NCBI RefSeq assembly: GCF_024713945.1
Contig: NW_027461514.1
Span: forward strand, 434,001-498,000
Reading direction: 5' to 3'
Source: Dermatophagoides farinae
Lineage: Eukaryota; Arthropoda; Arachnida; Sarcoptiformes; Pyroglyphidae
DNA: 64,000 nucleotides
Shown here: positions 18,517 to 28,599 of the stretch, piece by piece
Numbering within the stretch: the stretch's first letter is position 1
Layout of the letters: the number at the start of each line of letters is the position of its first letter
Translations under genes and position numbers: made by a program
The notes under the pieces: generated by a model
Databases searched by the model: none
Told to the model about the DNA's origin: nothing
Seen by the model: the letters and a program-made list of their open reading frames with translations, nothing else

Positions 18517-20091
18517 TTACGTACTAGAATCATTTGAATCACTCGAAGAATTTAAATTTTCATAGTCATAATCTGATAACCAACGGGATAAAATAGATTT
18601 TGTTGTGAATTTGTTTTCACAAATATCATCTTTATAGGATAACCATTCTTGGAACATTTCCAGAGTAAAAACCTCGCATTCTAAAAATGTTTTATACACT
18701 ATAATAACAAGTTTGTGTTCTTGCGATGGGGATATTCTGATAATACCTATCCCGGGAGATATACGAGCTAATTCTTGGAACATTATTAAGTTAAAGTACA
18801 TGGATTTCGACTGTAACATTTCTTTCAAAATTTCAATAACTTGCTTGACGGTTGGACATAAAGTTCTCAGGAAGGATATTATATTATTTTCAATGAATGT
18901 CTTGATTGGAACACTTTCGTCATAAACTACTAATTGTACCAGCAATAGTCGGTAAACTTCAGCAAATAGAACAGCTAGACCTAATGAACTTTCTTTCAAG
19001 TTACACTCATCTTCAACACCAGACAGCATTTGTCCGATTTCTTCCTTTGAAGGTCTCCTAGACAAAATGTCTCTAAGAACTTTAGAAACAACTTTAATGG
19101 TATCAACATCACCAATCAGTGTATGGCCTTTTAATAAAGCTTTGTGCTCCGCTTCTTTCTTTTTGGCTAATTCAGCTTGCTCAGCCAATAATTCATTTTG
19201 TTCAGCTAGCAATTTGTTTTGCTTTTCAAGTTCTTGTTTTTCTTCTTCAGATATTACATTGGAGCTTTTCAAAGCATTTTCAACACAAGAAGCAATCGAT
19301 TCAGAAGGTTTGGAAGCAGTGTCAACGGCTTTTGACTTAATCCCGACATTGTTAATCGAGATTTCTGAAGCAAGTGGGCTGAAAGAAAATTCAGAAAGAC
19401 TGTTTGAATCTACTTTTGAAGTCATGTTTTGCGAGAATTTTTGCTGCGTTGGCTGGTTATAGTAATCAAGTGAACGAGAGCTAAATACTTTAGAACGTGA
19501 GGAATTTACAGACGAAGAATTAAATCTACTGCTATGTTCTTCATTCTTGTTGTCATACTGAGAAGTAGATGAGTAGATATTGCTTTTAATAGAAGATAAA
19601 CCTAACTGTCTAGAAGACTTATTTAAAAGATTAGCTTTAAAAACGGAGTTTTCTGCAGTTTCAGACGATTTAAAACTTGGCTCATTACAACGCTCATCTA
19701 TCTTTTTAGGTTTAATATTTAAACACTCGTACAACTGTGAATTTAATTTAAGTGAGGGTTTTAAGCTCAATGCGGATTCTTGATTAAATGATCTTGACGA
19801 TTTAAAATTACTCGTGGAAAACGATCGGCTTTTATCAAATCGTCTATCATCGGCAGCCATTTGAGCTGCTTCTCTCGCCTCTCTGAGGCCTGCGCTTCTA
19901 CTGCCTTTTGGGAAAGATGTGAGATTCGCCGAACTAACTGCTCGACTTATTCCACCTTGATGAAGTGAGTCGAAACTAATTTTTTTTGATGTAGCAGGCG
20001 GGCTGTTACTGGACACATTATTCACAGAAGATGTATCATCATTTTTTACATCTGACGCATTGTTTTGTGCTTTCTCATTAGACAGAGACAT
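18517..20091 (-). CDS. W2/HEAT-domain protein resembling the eIF4G C-terminus
   Basis: A 524-residue protein. Residues 1-275 are Ser/Asn-rich low complexity with basic patches (for example AREAAQMAADDRRFDKSRSF). Residues ~283-322 form a coiled coil with repeats of LLAEQNELLAEQAELAKKK. The last ~200 are helical HEAT repeats. The very end, MFQEWLSYKDD then a serine-flanked SILSRWLSDYDYE, lines up with the W2 domain end of eIF4G (FYSWESSKD, then FFNWLREAEEE). That domain recruits kinases or other initiation factors. I see no MIF4G domain or eIF4E-binding motif. It may therefore be an eIF4G-derived adaptor or another W2 protein, not a full scaffold. Family assignment is tentative. The ATG at 20089-20091 starts the frame. 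Confidence 0.42.
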   Translation of the reverse strand: MSLSNEKAQNNASDVKNDDTSSVNNVSSNSPPATSKKISFDSLHQGGISRAVSSANLTSFPKGSRSAGLREAREAAQMAADDRRFDKSRSFSTSNFKSSRSFNQESALSLKPSLKLNSQLYECLNIKPKKIDERCNEPSFKSSETAENSVFKANLLNKSSRQLGLSSIKSNIYSSTSQYDNKNEEHSSRFNSSSVNSSRSKVFSSRSLDYYNQPTQQKFSQNMTSKVDSNSLSEFSFSPLASEISINNVGIKSKAVDTASKPSESIASCVENALKSSNVISEEEKQELEKQNKLLAEQNELLAEQAELAKKKEAEHKALLKGHTLIGDVDTIKVVSKVLRDILSRRPSKEEIGQMLSGVEDECNLKESSLGLAVLFAEVYRLLLVQLVVYDESVPIKTFIENNIISFLRTLCPTVKQVIEILKEMLQSKSMYFNLIMFQELARISPGIGIIRISPSQEHKLVIIVYKTFLECEVFTLEMFQEWLSYKDDICENKFTTKSILSRWLSDYDYENLNSSSDSNDSST

Positions 20092-20240
20092 TCGTTACCA
20101 GCACGAAACCTAATTATATCAAAAGATACTATTTTTTCTAAGTAATATAAAAAAAATTTTTTTTACTTTTCAATTTCAAGTAACTTAAAATAAACAAATA
20201 AAATAAATCAAACGACCAATAATATTTGTAAGGTTATGAA

Positions 20241-20534
20241 TTATTTTTTTATTACTGCCACAGGTGTTTCTAAGTTGTTTTTTTTGAACACGGGTGAGTA
20301 AGAAAGCATGCTGGGCAGAATCACAAATTCAATTTGAGAACCACGAATAAAAATTTTTCCTAGATTCGATTTTGCACCATTCTTTTGAGTAAACAAAACA
20401 TTTTCTATTAACAGATTCATATTATCTTCTACATCGATTAAAGTACCTTTTGCACATTCTCCAGTTTTTAACTCAACGATAATTGTAAACCCTGTTCCTT
20501 GATGCAAAAGTTTTACAGGAATCCCAATCTGCAT
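20241..20534 (-). CDS. SNRPD3: Small nuclear ribonucleoprotein SmD3
   Basis: A 97-residue Sm protein, one of the seven that ring the Sm site of spliceosomal snRNAs. Sm1 is GIPVKLLHQGTGFTIIVELKTGE...GTLIDVEDNMNLL, and Sm2 is FIRGSQIEFVILPSML. The D3-specific pattern is the N-terminal (I/V)GIP(V/I)K(L/V)LH and IRGS(K/Q)I.F.ILP.ML. The Arg-Gly-rich tail of animal SmD3 is absent and the protein ends in a short polar segment. Its presence agrees with active splicing of the tiny introns found here. It is divergent from the RNA polymerase III gene across 297 bp. Confidence 0.93.
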   Translation of the reverse strand: MQIGIPVKLLHQGTGFTIIVELKTGECAKGTLIDVEDNMNLLIENVLFTQKNGAKSNLGKIFIRGSQIEFVILPSMLSYSPVFKKNNLETPVAVIKK

Positions 20535-20831
20535 AAATAATTTATGGTTCTAACAATATCTTTTAATCAAATAGAATTAATTGTCCAGATTTGTTAACAA
20601 GCAAAAATATAATACTTAATAAAAATTATCAAAAAGAAATAATAAAATCCTAATGTTTCATTTCCACTTAATATAATTTATGAAGGTGTTTTCGCTATTT
20701 TTTACAGCATAACCACTCTTTTTTCAAAATATAAATTTTCATATTTTTTTCGTACGTAACTGATGCCACAAAATTAGTTACGAGGATATATACCTCCGCA
20801 GGCATTACCAGATTTCTAATATTGCTTGATT

Positions 20832-23800
20832 ATGAATACTTTTACAAAGGAATTTGCAACTGTTTCTGAAAATTATTGGGTAATTGACAGCCTGAAGTTT
20901 GATACATTTTCACACAATGAAATTTTGAGAAATGCTGTTATAAGAATAGTGCATCCAGTTTTGTATAACTCTAATAAACCAGCTAAATTTGGACTTCTAG
21001 ATCCGGCACTGGGCATAGGAAAAGATAATGGTAATTTATTAACGTTTGATTCTAATTCATGTAGCACCTGTAGCCAAAACCACGAAAACTGCGTAGGACA
21101 TTGGGGATATTTCGTACTGCCCTTTCCTATAATTCATCCTGGCTACATCAAATATGTAACTGCCGTTCTTCAATCGATTTGTATTAAGTGTAGTAGATTA
21201 TGCTTGCCTTCATCTATCAGAAAATTTTTTAAAAGAAAAATCGAATACTCTAACAGAGATATACTAATTAAAGCTTCTTTGTTTTCCAAACTAATTGAGA
21301 TTTGCAAAAAACAAGATGTTTGTGAATATTGCAGTCAGCCCAGAGGAACAATAAAGAAGGTAAACTTATCAAGAGCAGACTCTTTTATGAAATTCTATTA
21401 CGAACTGCAGAGCACTAACGGTTCAACTTCAAATACTAAATATACAGTTGAATTAACACCGGAAATGATTTATTCTTTTTTTGAAAAGATACCTGAAAAC
21501 GATAGAGCTTTAATTTTTACTCAAAACCCGGAAAAGTTCATTATGAAAGTAATTCCAATACCTCCATCATCGATTCGTCCATCGATAAATTTAATGGATT
21601 CTGGTACGAACGAAGACGATCTGACCATCGTACTCAAAGATATTATATTTACTTCCATTCAACTTGAAGATGCTATCAAGAACGGTAACAACTACAACAA
21701 AATTCAAAGTTTGCGTGACATCTTACAAGTTCAGTACGTTAGATTTATAAATTCTGATTATCCTCAGCTTAACAATGTTATAAATTCCTTATCTAGGATA
21801 GGAAATGTTATTAAGCAAGGAAGAGGTGTGTCTCAACGTTTAAAAGGTAAAGACGGACGTTTTCGAGGTAATCTCAGTGGTAAGCGTGTAGATTTTAGTG
21901 GTAGAACAGTTATTAGTCCTGATTGCAACTGCAGCGTAGAGCATGTAGTAATCCCAGAATTTTGCGCTAAGCGAATGACATATCCCGAAAAAGTAACTAT
22001 TTTCAACATAGAAAAATTGAAGCAATGCATCTTGAACGGACCAAATAACTGGCCAGGAGCGTTGTCAGTTACTAAACTTGCACAAAAACAAAAAATTTCT
22101 TTGCGGTTTGTCCAGTGTAAATCAGTTGCAGACAATTTAAAAGTAGGAGATATTGTTGAACGTCATTTGGCCAACAATGATTACGTATTATTTAATCGAC
22201 AACCCTCTCTGCACCGTATGTCAATTATGTGCCATAATGTCACTGTACTCCCAGAACGCACTCTAAGATTCAACGAATGTGTTTGTGGACCATATAATGC
22301 AGATTTTGATGGAGATGAAATGAATATTCATCTCCCGCAGACTGAAGAAGCAAAAGCCGAAGCTAAGTTTTTGATGAGTATTAAAGAAAACTTAAGAACA
22401 CCGAGAAACGGATCGCCTGTTGTTGCTGCCACACAAGATTTTCTAAGTGGTAGTTGGCTCATGACTTACAAGGACGTTTTTTTTACTAGATTTCAAATTA
22501 CTCAGTATGTTTCTTATTTTTGTGATGCGTTATTGAAAATTGATATTCCAATTCCTGCGATTATTAAACCTGTCGAGCTTTGGACAGGAAAACAGTTATA
22601 TGGTTTGTTAATTAGGTCTCATAAAGAAGACCCAACATTAGTTTCCTTAGAGTTGGCAGAAAAGAATTATTCCAAGTCAAACCCGAAATATCCATGGATG
22701 TGCAGAAATGATGGATATGTTATTATACAGCGATCAGAAATTATCTGTGGTACACTAGGAAAATCCGTATTAGGTTCAGGTAATAAACACGGTTTGATTG
22801 CGTTTTTAATAGAGTACAATTCAAGCAACGCATGTATCGTTATTTTGAACAGACTTAGCAAATTGTTTGGGCGGTGGCTGACTGAAAGAGGTATGACTAT
22901 AGGGATTGAAGACGTTACTCCAAATTCAGCGATCAATGAAGATAACAAAGAGCTAATTGTAGAAGCATATAAAAAAATAGATTTTTTCAACAAAGAGTAT
23001 TCCCAGAAACTACTTATTCCCGATTCGGGAAGCACTGTTAAGCAAACCTTAGAGCGTAGAACGAAGTCTATACTCGATTCCATCAGAGAGGGTTCTGGTA
23101 AAAAATGCATTAAACACTTGCATCCGCTTAACAAGCCTTTGATTATGTTTTATTCTGGATCAAAAGGAAGTTTAATTAATATCGCGCAAATGACATGTTT
23201 AATTGGGCAACAAAATGTAAACGGAGAACGTATTTGGAACGGGTTTGTTGGACGAACTTTGCCTCACTTCTGGTTTGAAGAAAGCGACTCTCCACGAGCA
23301 AAAGGATTTGTACAAAACAGTTTTTATTCTGGATTAGATCCAGATGAGTTCTTTTTTCACACAATGTCTGGTCGAGAAGGTCTAGTCGATACCGCAGTAA
23401 AAACCGCCGAAACCGGTTATTTACAGAGACGACTTGTCAAGGCATTGGAAGATTTAAGCATTCGATACGATAATACTTTGAGAACTTCATCTCAACACAT
23501 TGTTCAATTTGTTTACGGTGACGACTCTCTCAATGTGCAACTGATCAACTCCAGCAAACAACCATTCGACATTGACAAAATTTATGAACATATATGTAGA
23601 ATGCGGGTATTAACACTAGGGCAAATATTACAAATTACTTTGGATGCAGATTTAATGGCATTGCAAATGCCTAACAGTACTTTAGTCACCAACCAGCCTT
23701 TTATAAATGGACTTAATGTAGCGAAATTTTGTTTTTTACCGCCAACCGATCTTGATTACTATTACAAAGAATTGCCAAATTTTTTAAAAAAAACCAACTT

Positions 23801-25637
23801 TTGCAAACATATTCCTAACTTTCCTAAATTGCTTCTGCAAAAACTCGAAAGTCTTAAAATTTGTATAGAAAACGGGAACTCGTACTATTCTTACCAACAG
23901 TTGTTAGAGTATCTTTCAGATGTTACTAAAACTTCCGATCAATATTTAAACACAATTCGTGACAATTTACTCGTTTGGAAATTAATACATGATGATTTCT
24001 TACCCGCAGTTCGGCTACTACCTTTATTACCTTATGAAATAATTCAATGGGTTGAGTTTTTGATTTTCATGTTGAGAGAATATTGTACTGAGACATCGAC
24101 TTTTTCATTCACTACCCAATACGAAGCTGAACATCCAAATGACCCAAAAATCAATTTAACTAAAAAGACATTTATTGATCAAATCAGACTTTGGGCTGGA
24201 AAACATGTTAAGTCCGAAGTTGATAGGAGAATTCTCTCTGGCCAAAATCCTGCGCTTACTTGGGAAGACTATTATCAAGAGATTAAAGACTACGCATATT
24301 TTTATCAGCAGTTCAAGTTTCCGACTCATTTTTCGCACATACCAGTTACTCCTTTTACTTGCCGTTTATTAATTATTCCAAAGGCTCTTTTCAATTCATT
24401 TGGACAGTTTCCATCCAGTGCAAATATTCTTTTTATCAAATCATTAACGAATTTAGAAATACTCTATAAACTCATTCAGTTTTTGTGGATTAAATTCCAA
24501 CAAGCACAAATACATCCAGGAGACCCAGTAGGAGCCATAAGTGCGCAATCAATTGGGGAACCTGGAACTCAAATGACCCTGAAAACGTTCCACTTCGCAG
24601 GAGTTGCCAGTATGAACGTCACGCTAGGAGTACCGCGTTTAAAGGAAATCATCAATGCTACACTAAACATAAGTAGTCCGATTTTCACAATTCCACTTGC
24701 TTTGAATAAATCCAGTTATTACTATGCTCAAATGATTCAAGCAAAAATTTTGTGTATAAGATTAGGCAGTATTTGCAAATGGATAGAAGAAACTATTTCG
24801 GCTTTTCAAGTGACTTTAGTAATTCAATTAAATGACGAGCTGATCAAAAAGAACTTCTTGCCCATCGATTCAGAAAGTGTAATTTCCAGAATCAAAGACA
24901 CGAGTGCAATTAAAAAAAAGATTATCCGGGCTTGCAGTTTTAAAGCTTTAAATAAGTATAAGTTTATTATTTATCCACCACAGCCTAAAAATCAAGATTT
25001 TACGTCGTTCGAAATACATAATTTAATTCAAGAATTGCAAAAGGTGCCGATCAGCGGCATGAGCTCGATCAAGCAGGCGATAATAACGGAAAACACCAAC
25101 CCTGACACAAAAGCTATTGAATATAACTTAGTAGCTCAAGGAACTGGACTTTTAAACATACTTAACACTGAAGGAATAGATACTAATCATATTAAATATA
25201 ATAATATTATGGAGATTTCTCAGGTCTTAGGTATTGAAGCAGCGCGACAGTCGATCATCAATGAAGTTTTCGACTGTTTAAATGCTTATAATATATCAAT
25301 AGACACTAGACACGTTGCTCTTTTAGGAGACGTCATGACATCACGCGGCGAAGTCTTAGGAATAAGCAGACAAGGAATCGAAAAAATGAAATCATCTGTT
25401 TTGTGTTTAGCAAGTTTTGAACAAACAAACGACCACTTGTTTGAAGCAGCAGCGTTCCAAAAAAAAGAAAAAATTTGTGGAGTTTCAGAGTCAATTATTT
25501 TAGGTAGGCGTATTAACTTAGGAACTGGATGTTTTGATCTCTTGCAACATCCAGTTGGTTTTGACATTTATAAGAGTCTTTCCAAACCGCATAGGAAAAC
25601 GTTTTTGGAAACTGTTTTTACGGACTTAAAAGCTTAG
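20832..25637 (+). CDS. RPC1: RNA polymerase III largest subunit
   Basis: A 1601-residue catalytic subunit that transcribes tRNA and 5S rRNA. The zinc-binding clamp has CSTCSQNHENCVGHWGY. The active-site metal motif is YNADFDGDEMNIHLPQT. Bridge-helix and trigger-loop regions are recognisable (LVDTAVKTAETGYLQRRL; GDPVGAISAQSIGEPGTQMT; LKTFHFAGVASMNVTLGVPR). The Pol III versus Pol II/I call rests on LRTPRNGSPVVAATQDFL, SMNVTLGVPR and on the lack of a heptad CTD, the chain ending shortly after GTGCFDLLQH. I use the ATG at 20832, because an in-frame TAA precedes it by five codons. No introns interrupt it. It converges on the helicase gene with 24 bp between stops. Confidence 0.97.
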   Translation: MNTFTKEFATVSENYWVIDSLKFDTFSHNEILRNAVIRIVHPVLYNSNKPAKFGLLDPALGIGKDNGNLLTFDSNSCSTCSQNHENCVGHWGYFVLPFPIIHPGYIKYVTAVLQSICIKCSRLCLPSSIRKFFKRKIEYSNRDILIKASLFSKLIEICKKQDVCEYCSQPRGTIKKVNLSRADSFMKFYYELQSTNGSTSNTKYTVELTPEMIYSFFEKIPENDRALIFTQNPEKFIMKVIPIPPSSIRPSINLMDSGTNEDDLTIVLKDIIFTSIQLEDAIKNGNNYNKIQSLRDILQVQYVRFINSDYPQLNNVINSLSRIGNVIKQGRGVSQRLKGKDGRFRGNLSGKRVDFSGRTVISPDCNCSVEHVVIPEFCAKRMTYPEKVTIFNIEKLKQCILNGPNNWPGALSVTKLAQKQKISLRFVQCKSVADNLKVGDIVERHLANNDYVLFNRQPSLHRMSIMCHNVTVLPERTLRFNECVCGPYNADFDGDEMNIHLPQTEEAKAEAKFLMSIKENLRTPRNGSPVVAATQDFLSGSWLMTYKDVFFTRFQITQYVSYFCDALLKIDIPIPAIIKPVELWTGKQLYGLLIRSHKEDPTLVSLELAEKNYSKSNPKYPWMCRNDGYVIIQRSEIICGTLGKSVLGSGNKHGLIAFLIEYNSSNACIVILNRLSKLFGRWLTERGMTIGIEDVTPNSAINEDNKELIVEAYKKIDFFNKEYSQKLLIPDSGSTVKQTLERRTKSILDSIREGSGKKCIKHLHPLNKPLIMFYSGSKGSLINIAQMTCLIGQQNVNGERIWNGFVGRTLPHFWFEESDSPRAKGFVQNSFYSGLDPDEFFFHTMSGREGLVDTAVKTAETGYLQRRLVKALEDLSIRYDNTLRTSSQHIVQFVYGDDSLNVQLINSSKQPFDIDKIYEHICRMRVLTLGQILQITLDADLMALQMPNSTLVTNQPFINGLNVAKFCFLPPTDLDYYYKELPNFLKKTNFCKHIPNFPKLLLQKLESLKICIENGNSYYSYQQLLEYLSDVTKTSDQYLNTIRDNLLVWKLIHDDFLPAVRLLPLLPYEIIQWVEFLIFMLREYCTETSTFSFTTQYEAEHPNDPKINLTKKTFIDQIRLWAGKHVKSEVDRRILSGQNPALTWEDYYQEIKDYAYFYQQFKFPTHFSHIPVTPFTCRLLIIPKALFNSFGQFPSSANILFIKSLTNLEILYKLIQFLWIKFQQAQIHPGDPVGAISAQSIGEPGTQMTLKTFHFAGVASMNVTLGVPRLKEIINATLNISSPIFTIPLALNKSSYYYAQMIQAKILCIRLGSICKWIEETISAFQVTLVIQLNDELIKKNFLPIDSESVISRIKDTSAIKKKIIRACSFKALNKYKFIIYPPQPKNQDFTSFEIHNLIQELQKVPISGMSSIKQAIITENTNPDTKAIEYNLVAQGTGLLNILNTEGIDTNHIKYNNIMEISQVLGIEAARQSIINEVFDCLNAYNISIDTRHVALLGDVMTSRGEVLGISRQGIEKMKSSVLCLASFEQTNDHLFEAAAFQKKEKICGVSESIILGRRINLGTGCFDLLQHPVGFDIYKSLSKPHRKTFLETVFTDLKA

Positions 25638-25661
25638 CCTGCAACGAAGCAGCTTTCTCTC

Positions 25662-28250
25662 TTATTTTTTTTCTAAATATTGATTTAATAGTTCTGACTT
25701 TTTATTTTCTGAATCCAGAATCTTTTTAATTAACAAATATGACTCTGGGATTAATATTCCAGTTAGCAAAACTTTTTCTTCCGCATTCACTTTAAAACTA
25801 TAGTAAATAAAATCTGGTCTGCGTTTATCATAAAATAGAAAACTGTTTTTGTTTATTTCGATGTTTTCATTTGTGCCTGAGTTTTTGATATAATACGAAT
25901 ACTTTTTCTGTTTATAAAGATTATTAGGACCTTTGTTTTCACTTCCCAAAGAGTGCATTAGCTTAAACCTAATTGCACATTGGTCAAAGTTTTCCAATAT
26001 GATGCACGTTCTCAACGTGTCAGCGATAGAGTGAATTTTGGCTGAATGCTTTTTCCAGAAAGACTTTAGTTGCATTTTTGATCTAACCAAACCGGTTACC
26101 ATTTGTAACGACAATTCATTTCCGTCCGTCAAATTATTAACAGATATTAGTTTATTAACCATGGTAGCGCAGCTTTTAAACGAACAGAAGGCGTCTATAA
26201 GTTTTTTTGATAACTTCATAAAAAAAACGTTAAAATCGAACGACAATTCGTCATAAAACTGCTCTTTCGTAAATATAACATCTAAAACCGTCACAACAAG
26301 CGATAAATCGTCCATCAGATGTTTTTCAGTTAATATTGAAAGACTAAACGGAAAGAATAGATCAACAATATCAGTCCATATATGCAACAACAGAAGTGCT
26401 AGAAAAACATCTACTACGTTCAATTCGAAAAAACGGACTTGGTAAAATCGCACAAAAGCTGCCGCCAACGAAGGATGCAACTGTGTAGACACTGCATATA
26501 TGCCTTTTTGAGTGATGGAATAGTAAATCTTATCTCCATCAGTTTTTTTCTCTTTAACAAGTCCCTTTTTTTCAAGGTAGTTACAAGCTGTATGAACTTT
26601 GTTAGTGCTAATTTTGTCTGGAAATTTAAAATTAATCAGGTCTGGCCATTTCAAAGAGGCTAAATACAGGAAAATAGATTCTAACGGTGTGCTCAGAAGC
26701 AACGGGGTCATGAAGTTTTTCATTGTCTCCGAAAATGTCTCTGCAGAATACATTCTATAGCAGTGTCCTCTTCCAACCCTTCCAGCTCTTCCTGTTCTTT
26801 GAACAGCGTTTGACTTAGAAATATTAACAGTTTTAATGCTACCTACAGAAGTAAGTTGGTTGTACGTTTTATACTTCATGTATCCGGAATCAACAACATA
26901 GCGTACGTTAGGCAGCGTCAGAGAAGTTTCTGCAACGTTTGTTGCTAGTATGACAATTCTTTCCGAAGGTTTGGGTTCATTGAAAATTTTCGCAAAAGTC
27001 TGCTCATTAATACCAGAGTAAAATTCATACACTGTCAAAGTGCCATTTCCATCAGCCCCCTTCCATTCTGTATATTCTTTTTTTTTGATGTCTTCATCTA
27101 AAGATGCCCGTTCAACATTAGAGTCTGGATCTGTTTCAAGCAGTGTTTCATTACTTGCAGCTTCACCCGTTTTTATTTTTTTGCGAATCGAACCAATATC
27201 AGAATCAACAGATAGTTCCTTGTTATTTTTATCCTCATCAAAATCGAAACCAATTGAGTCATTAAATTCGTCATCAGACTGTGGCAAGATGTTATTTGAC
27301 GAATCGGCAAATCCCTCCAGCTGTGCCGCTGTGATATTGTCGATATCAGCGTCAAATGATATTTCGTTATTTTTACCGTTAACGCCTGATAAAAGTTTGT
27401 GCACAAATTGAATTTCTTTTTTTCCAGGTAAAAACGCTAAAATTGATCCTGCAGGTAACTCGTTATGAATTTTCTTTATTTTACTGGCAACCGCAGGTAG
27501 ATTGTTTTTTACCGTTTTTTTCGCATAGTGAACTGCTACTGGAAAAATTTTGTCTTCAATTTCTAATTTTTGAAAAGAAAAGTCGTTCAGCAAAGCATCA
27601 AAATCTAATATAGGTTTCCCAAACAGCTTATAAGTGGCAGACATAAGCAACACCCTCAGTGGCGGAATGTTTATTTTATTTTTGTTCCAGAGAAATGCTC
27701 GCAATCTAACTATATATGTTAGCATGCCAAACAAAATATCACTGCTCAACGATCGTTCGTGAAACTCATCTAAAATGATAACAGAGAAATTGGATAAAAG
27801 TATATCGGATTGTATTATGTTTAGCAAGATTCCTTCAGTCATTATTACCAAATATTCGTCTGAGGAACATTTGTCATATTTGTTACGTATATGCGAACTA
27901 ACGTTCTCTGAAAAACTACCTAGTTCAAACTTCAGCCTATTTGTAATAGATTCAACAGCCGCTCTTCGTGGTTGAGTCATGCAAATCTTTAATATTTTTG
28001 TTTTATTTTTTTCATCGCTAACTGAAAAGTTGAACCCGCATTCTATAAGAAACTGGGGGATTTGCGTTGATTTGCCACACCCAGTGCCTCCTGAAACTAA
28101 CGAAAACAAGTTCTCGCGAACGAGTTCGACTATAGCGGATTCATAATTAATTATGGGTATTTTCGAACGTATATGGTTTATTTTTCTATCTCTTTGAATT
28201 TCGACATGTTTATAAAAATCTACATCATGTCTCGTTTGTGTAATTAACAT
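25662..28250 (-). CDS. DHR1: DEAH-box RNA helicase, Dhr1/DHX37 type
   Basis: An 862-residue helicase of ribosome biogenesis. In yeast, Dhr1 removes U3 snoRNA from pre-40S particles. Motif I is GGTGCGKST (54-62), Ia TQPRRAA (92-98), III SAT (204-206), and V/VI include VVDSGYMK and QRTGRAGRVGRGHCYRMYS. Motif II reads DEFH (161-164) rather than DEAH. The DHX37 class is suggested by the separation of motifs IV and V by a long acidic insert (about 310-400) and by VDSGYMK...VNISKSNAVQR. Winged-helix and ratchet regions follow, and the OB-like C-terminus is shortened. The ATG at 28248-28250 fits the family's short N-terminus. Confidence 0.85.
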   Translation of the reverse strand: MLITQTRHDVDFYKHVEIQRDRKINHIRSKIPIINYESAIVELVRENLFSLVSGGTGCGKSTQIPQFLIECGFNFSVSDEKNKTKILKICMTQPRRAAVESITNRLKFELGSFSENVSSHIRNKYDKCSSDEYLVIMTEGILLNIIQSDILLSNFSVIILDEFHERSLSSDILFGMLTYIVRLRAFLWNKNKINIPPLRVLLMSATYKLFGKPILDFDALLNDFSFQKLEIEDKIFPVAVHYAKKTVKNNLPAVASKIKKIHNELPAGSILAFLPGKKEIQFVHKLLSGVNGKNNEISFDADIDNITAAQLEGFADSSNNILPQSDDEFNDSIGFDFDEDKNNKELSVDSDIGSIRKKIKTGEAASNETLLETDPDSNVERASLDEDIKKKEYTEWKGADGNGTLTVYEFYSGINEQTFAKIFNEPKPSERIVILATNVAETSLTLPNVRYVVDSGYMKYKTYNQLTSVGSIKTVNISKSNAVQRTGRAGRVGRGHCYRMYSAETFSETMKNFMTPLLLSTPLESIFLYLASLKWPDLINFKFPDKISTNKVHTACNYLEKKGLVKEKKTDGDKIYYSITQKGIYAVSTQLHPSLAAAFVRFYQVRFFELNVVDVFLALLLLHIWTDIVDLFFPFSLSILTEKHLMDDLSLVVTVLDVIFTKEQFYDELSFDFNVFFMKLSKKLIDAFCSFKSCATMVNKLISVNNLTDGNELSLQMVTGLVRSKMQLKSFWKKHSAKIHSIADTLRTCIILENFDQCAIRFKLMHSLGSENKGPNNLYKQKKYSYYIKNSGTNENIEINKNSFLFYDKRRPDFIYYSFKVNAEEKVLLTGILIPESYLLIKKILDSENKKSELLNQYLEKK

Positions 28251-28599
28251 TCTATTTTTCCTATTTTATAGTCAATTTTTGTTTATAATAACAAAGTTTA
28301 CTATTTTACTTCAAAAAATATTTTAGATATAATTCTAATAAAATATAATATCGTATTTTCTTAGCTAATAATCCTAGTTTAGTGTAAAATACTATTTTTT
28401 TAAAATTGCAAATAATATTAATATAATTTAAAAAAAACGTAATCTGTGATAACATAATTTTTATACAAACTCGATAGTGCACATTTAAATAAGTTGAAAA
28501 ATTAACTCAATATAGTTATACTATCTATGTTGAAATAATATTATCTAACTGATTCTACTCAGTTAATAGTTACTCACAGTTAAATTCAAAATTTTTATT
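28251..28599. other. AT-rich intergenic gap (349 bp)
   Basis: Lies between the helicase start and the Nup50-like stop, both on the minus strand. It is A/T-dominated with short palindromic AT words. I see no ORF, tRNA or clear snoRNA boxes. It presumably holds the helicase promoter and the nucleoporin 3' end. Confidence 0.4.

Noticed and set aside
28435-28570. Box C/D snoRNA suggested by TGTGATAA and CTGA words
   Set aside because: There is no paired terminal stem, spacing is poor and such words are frequent in AT-rich DNA.
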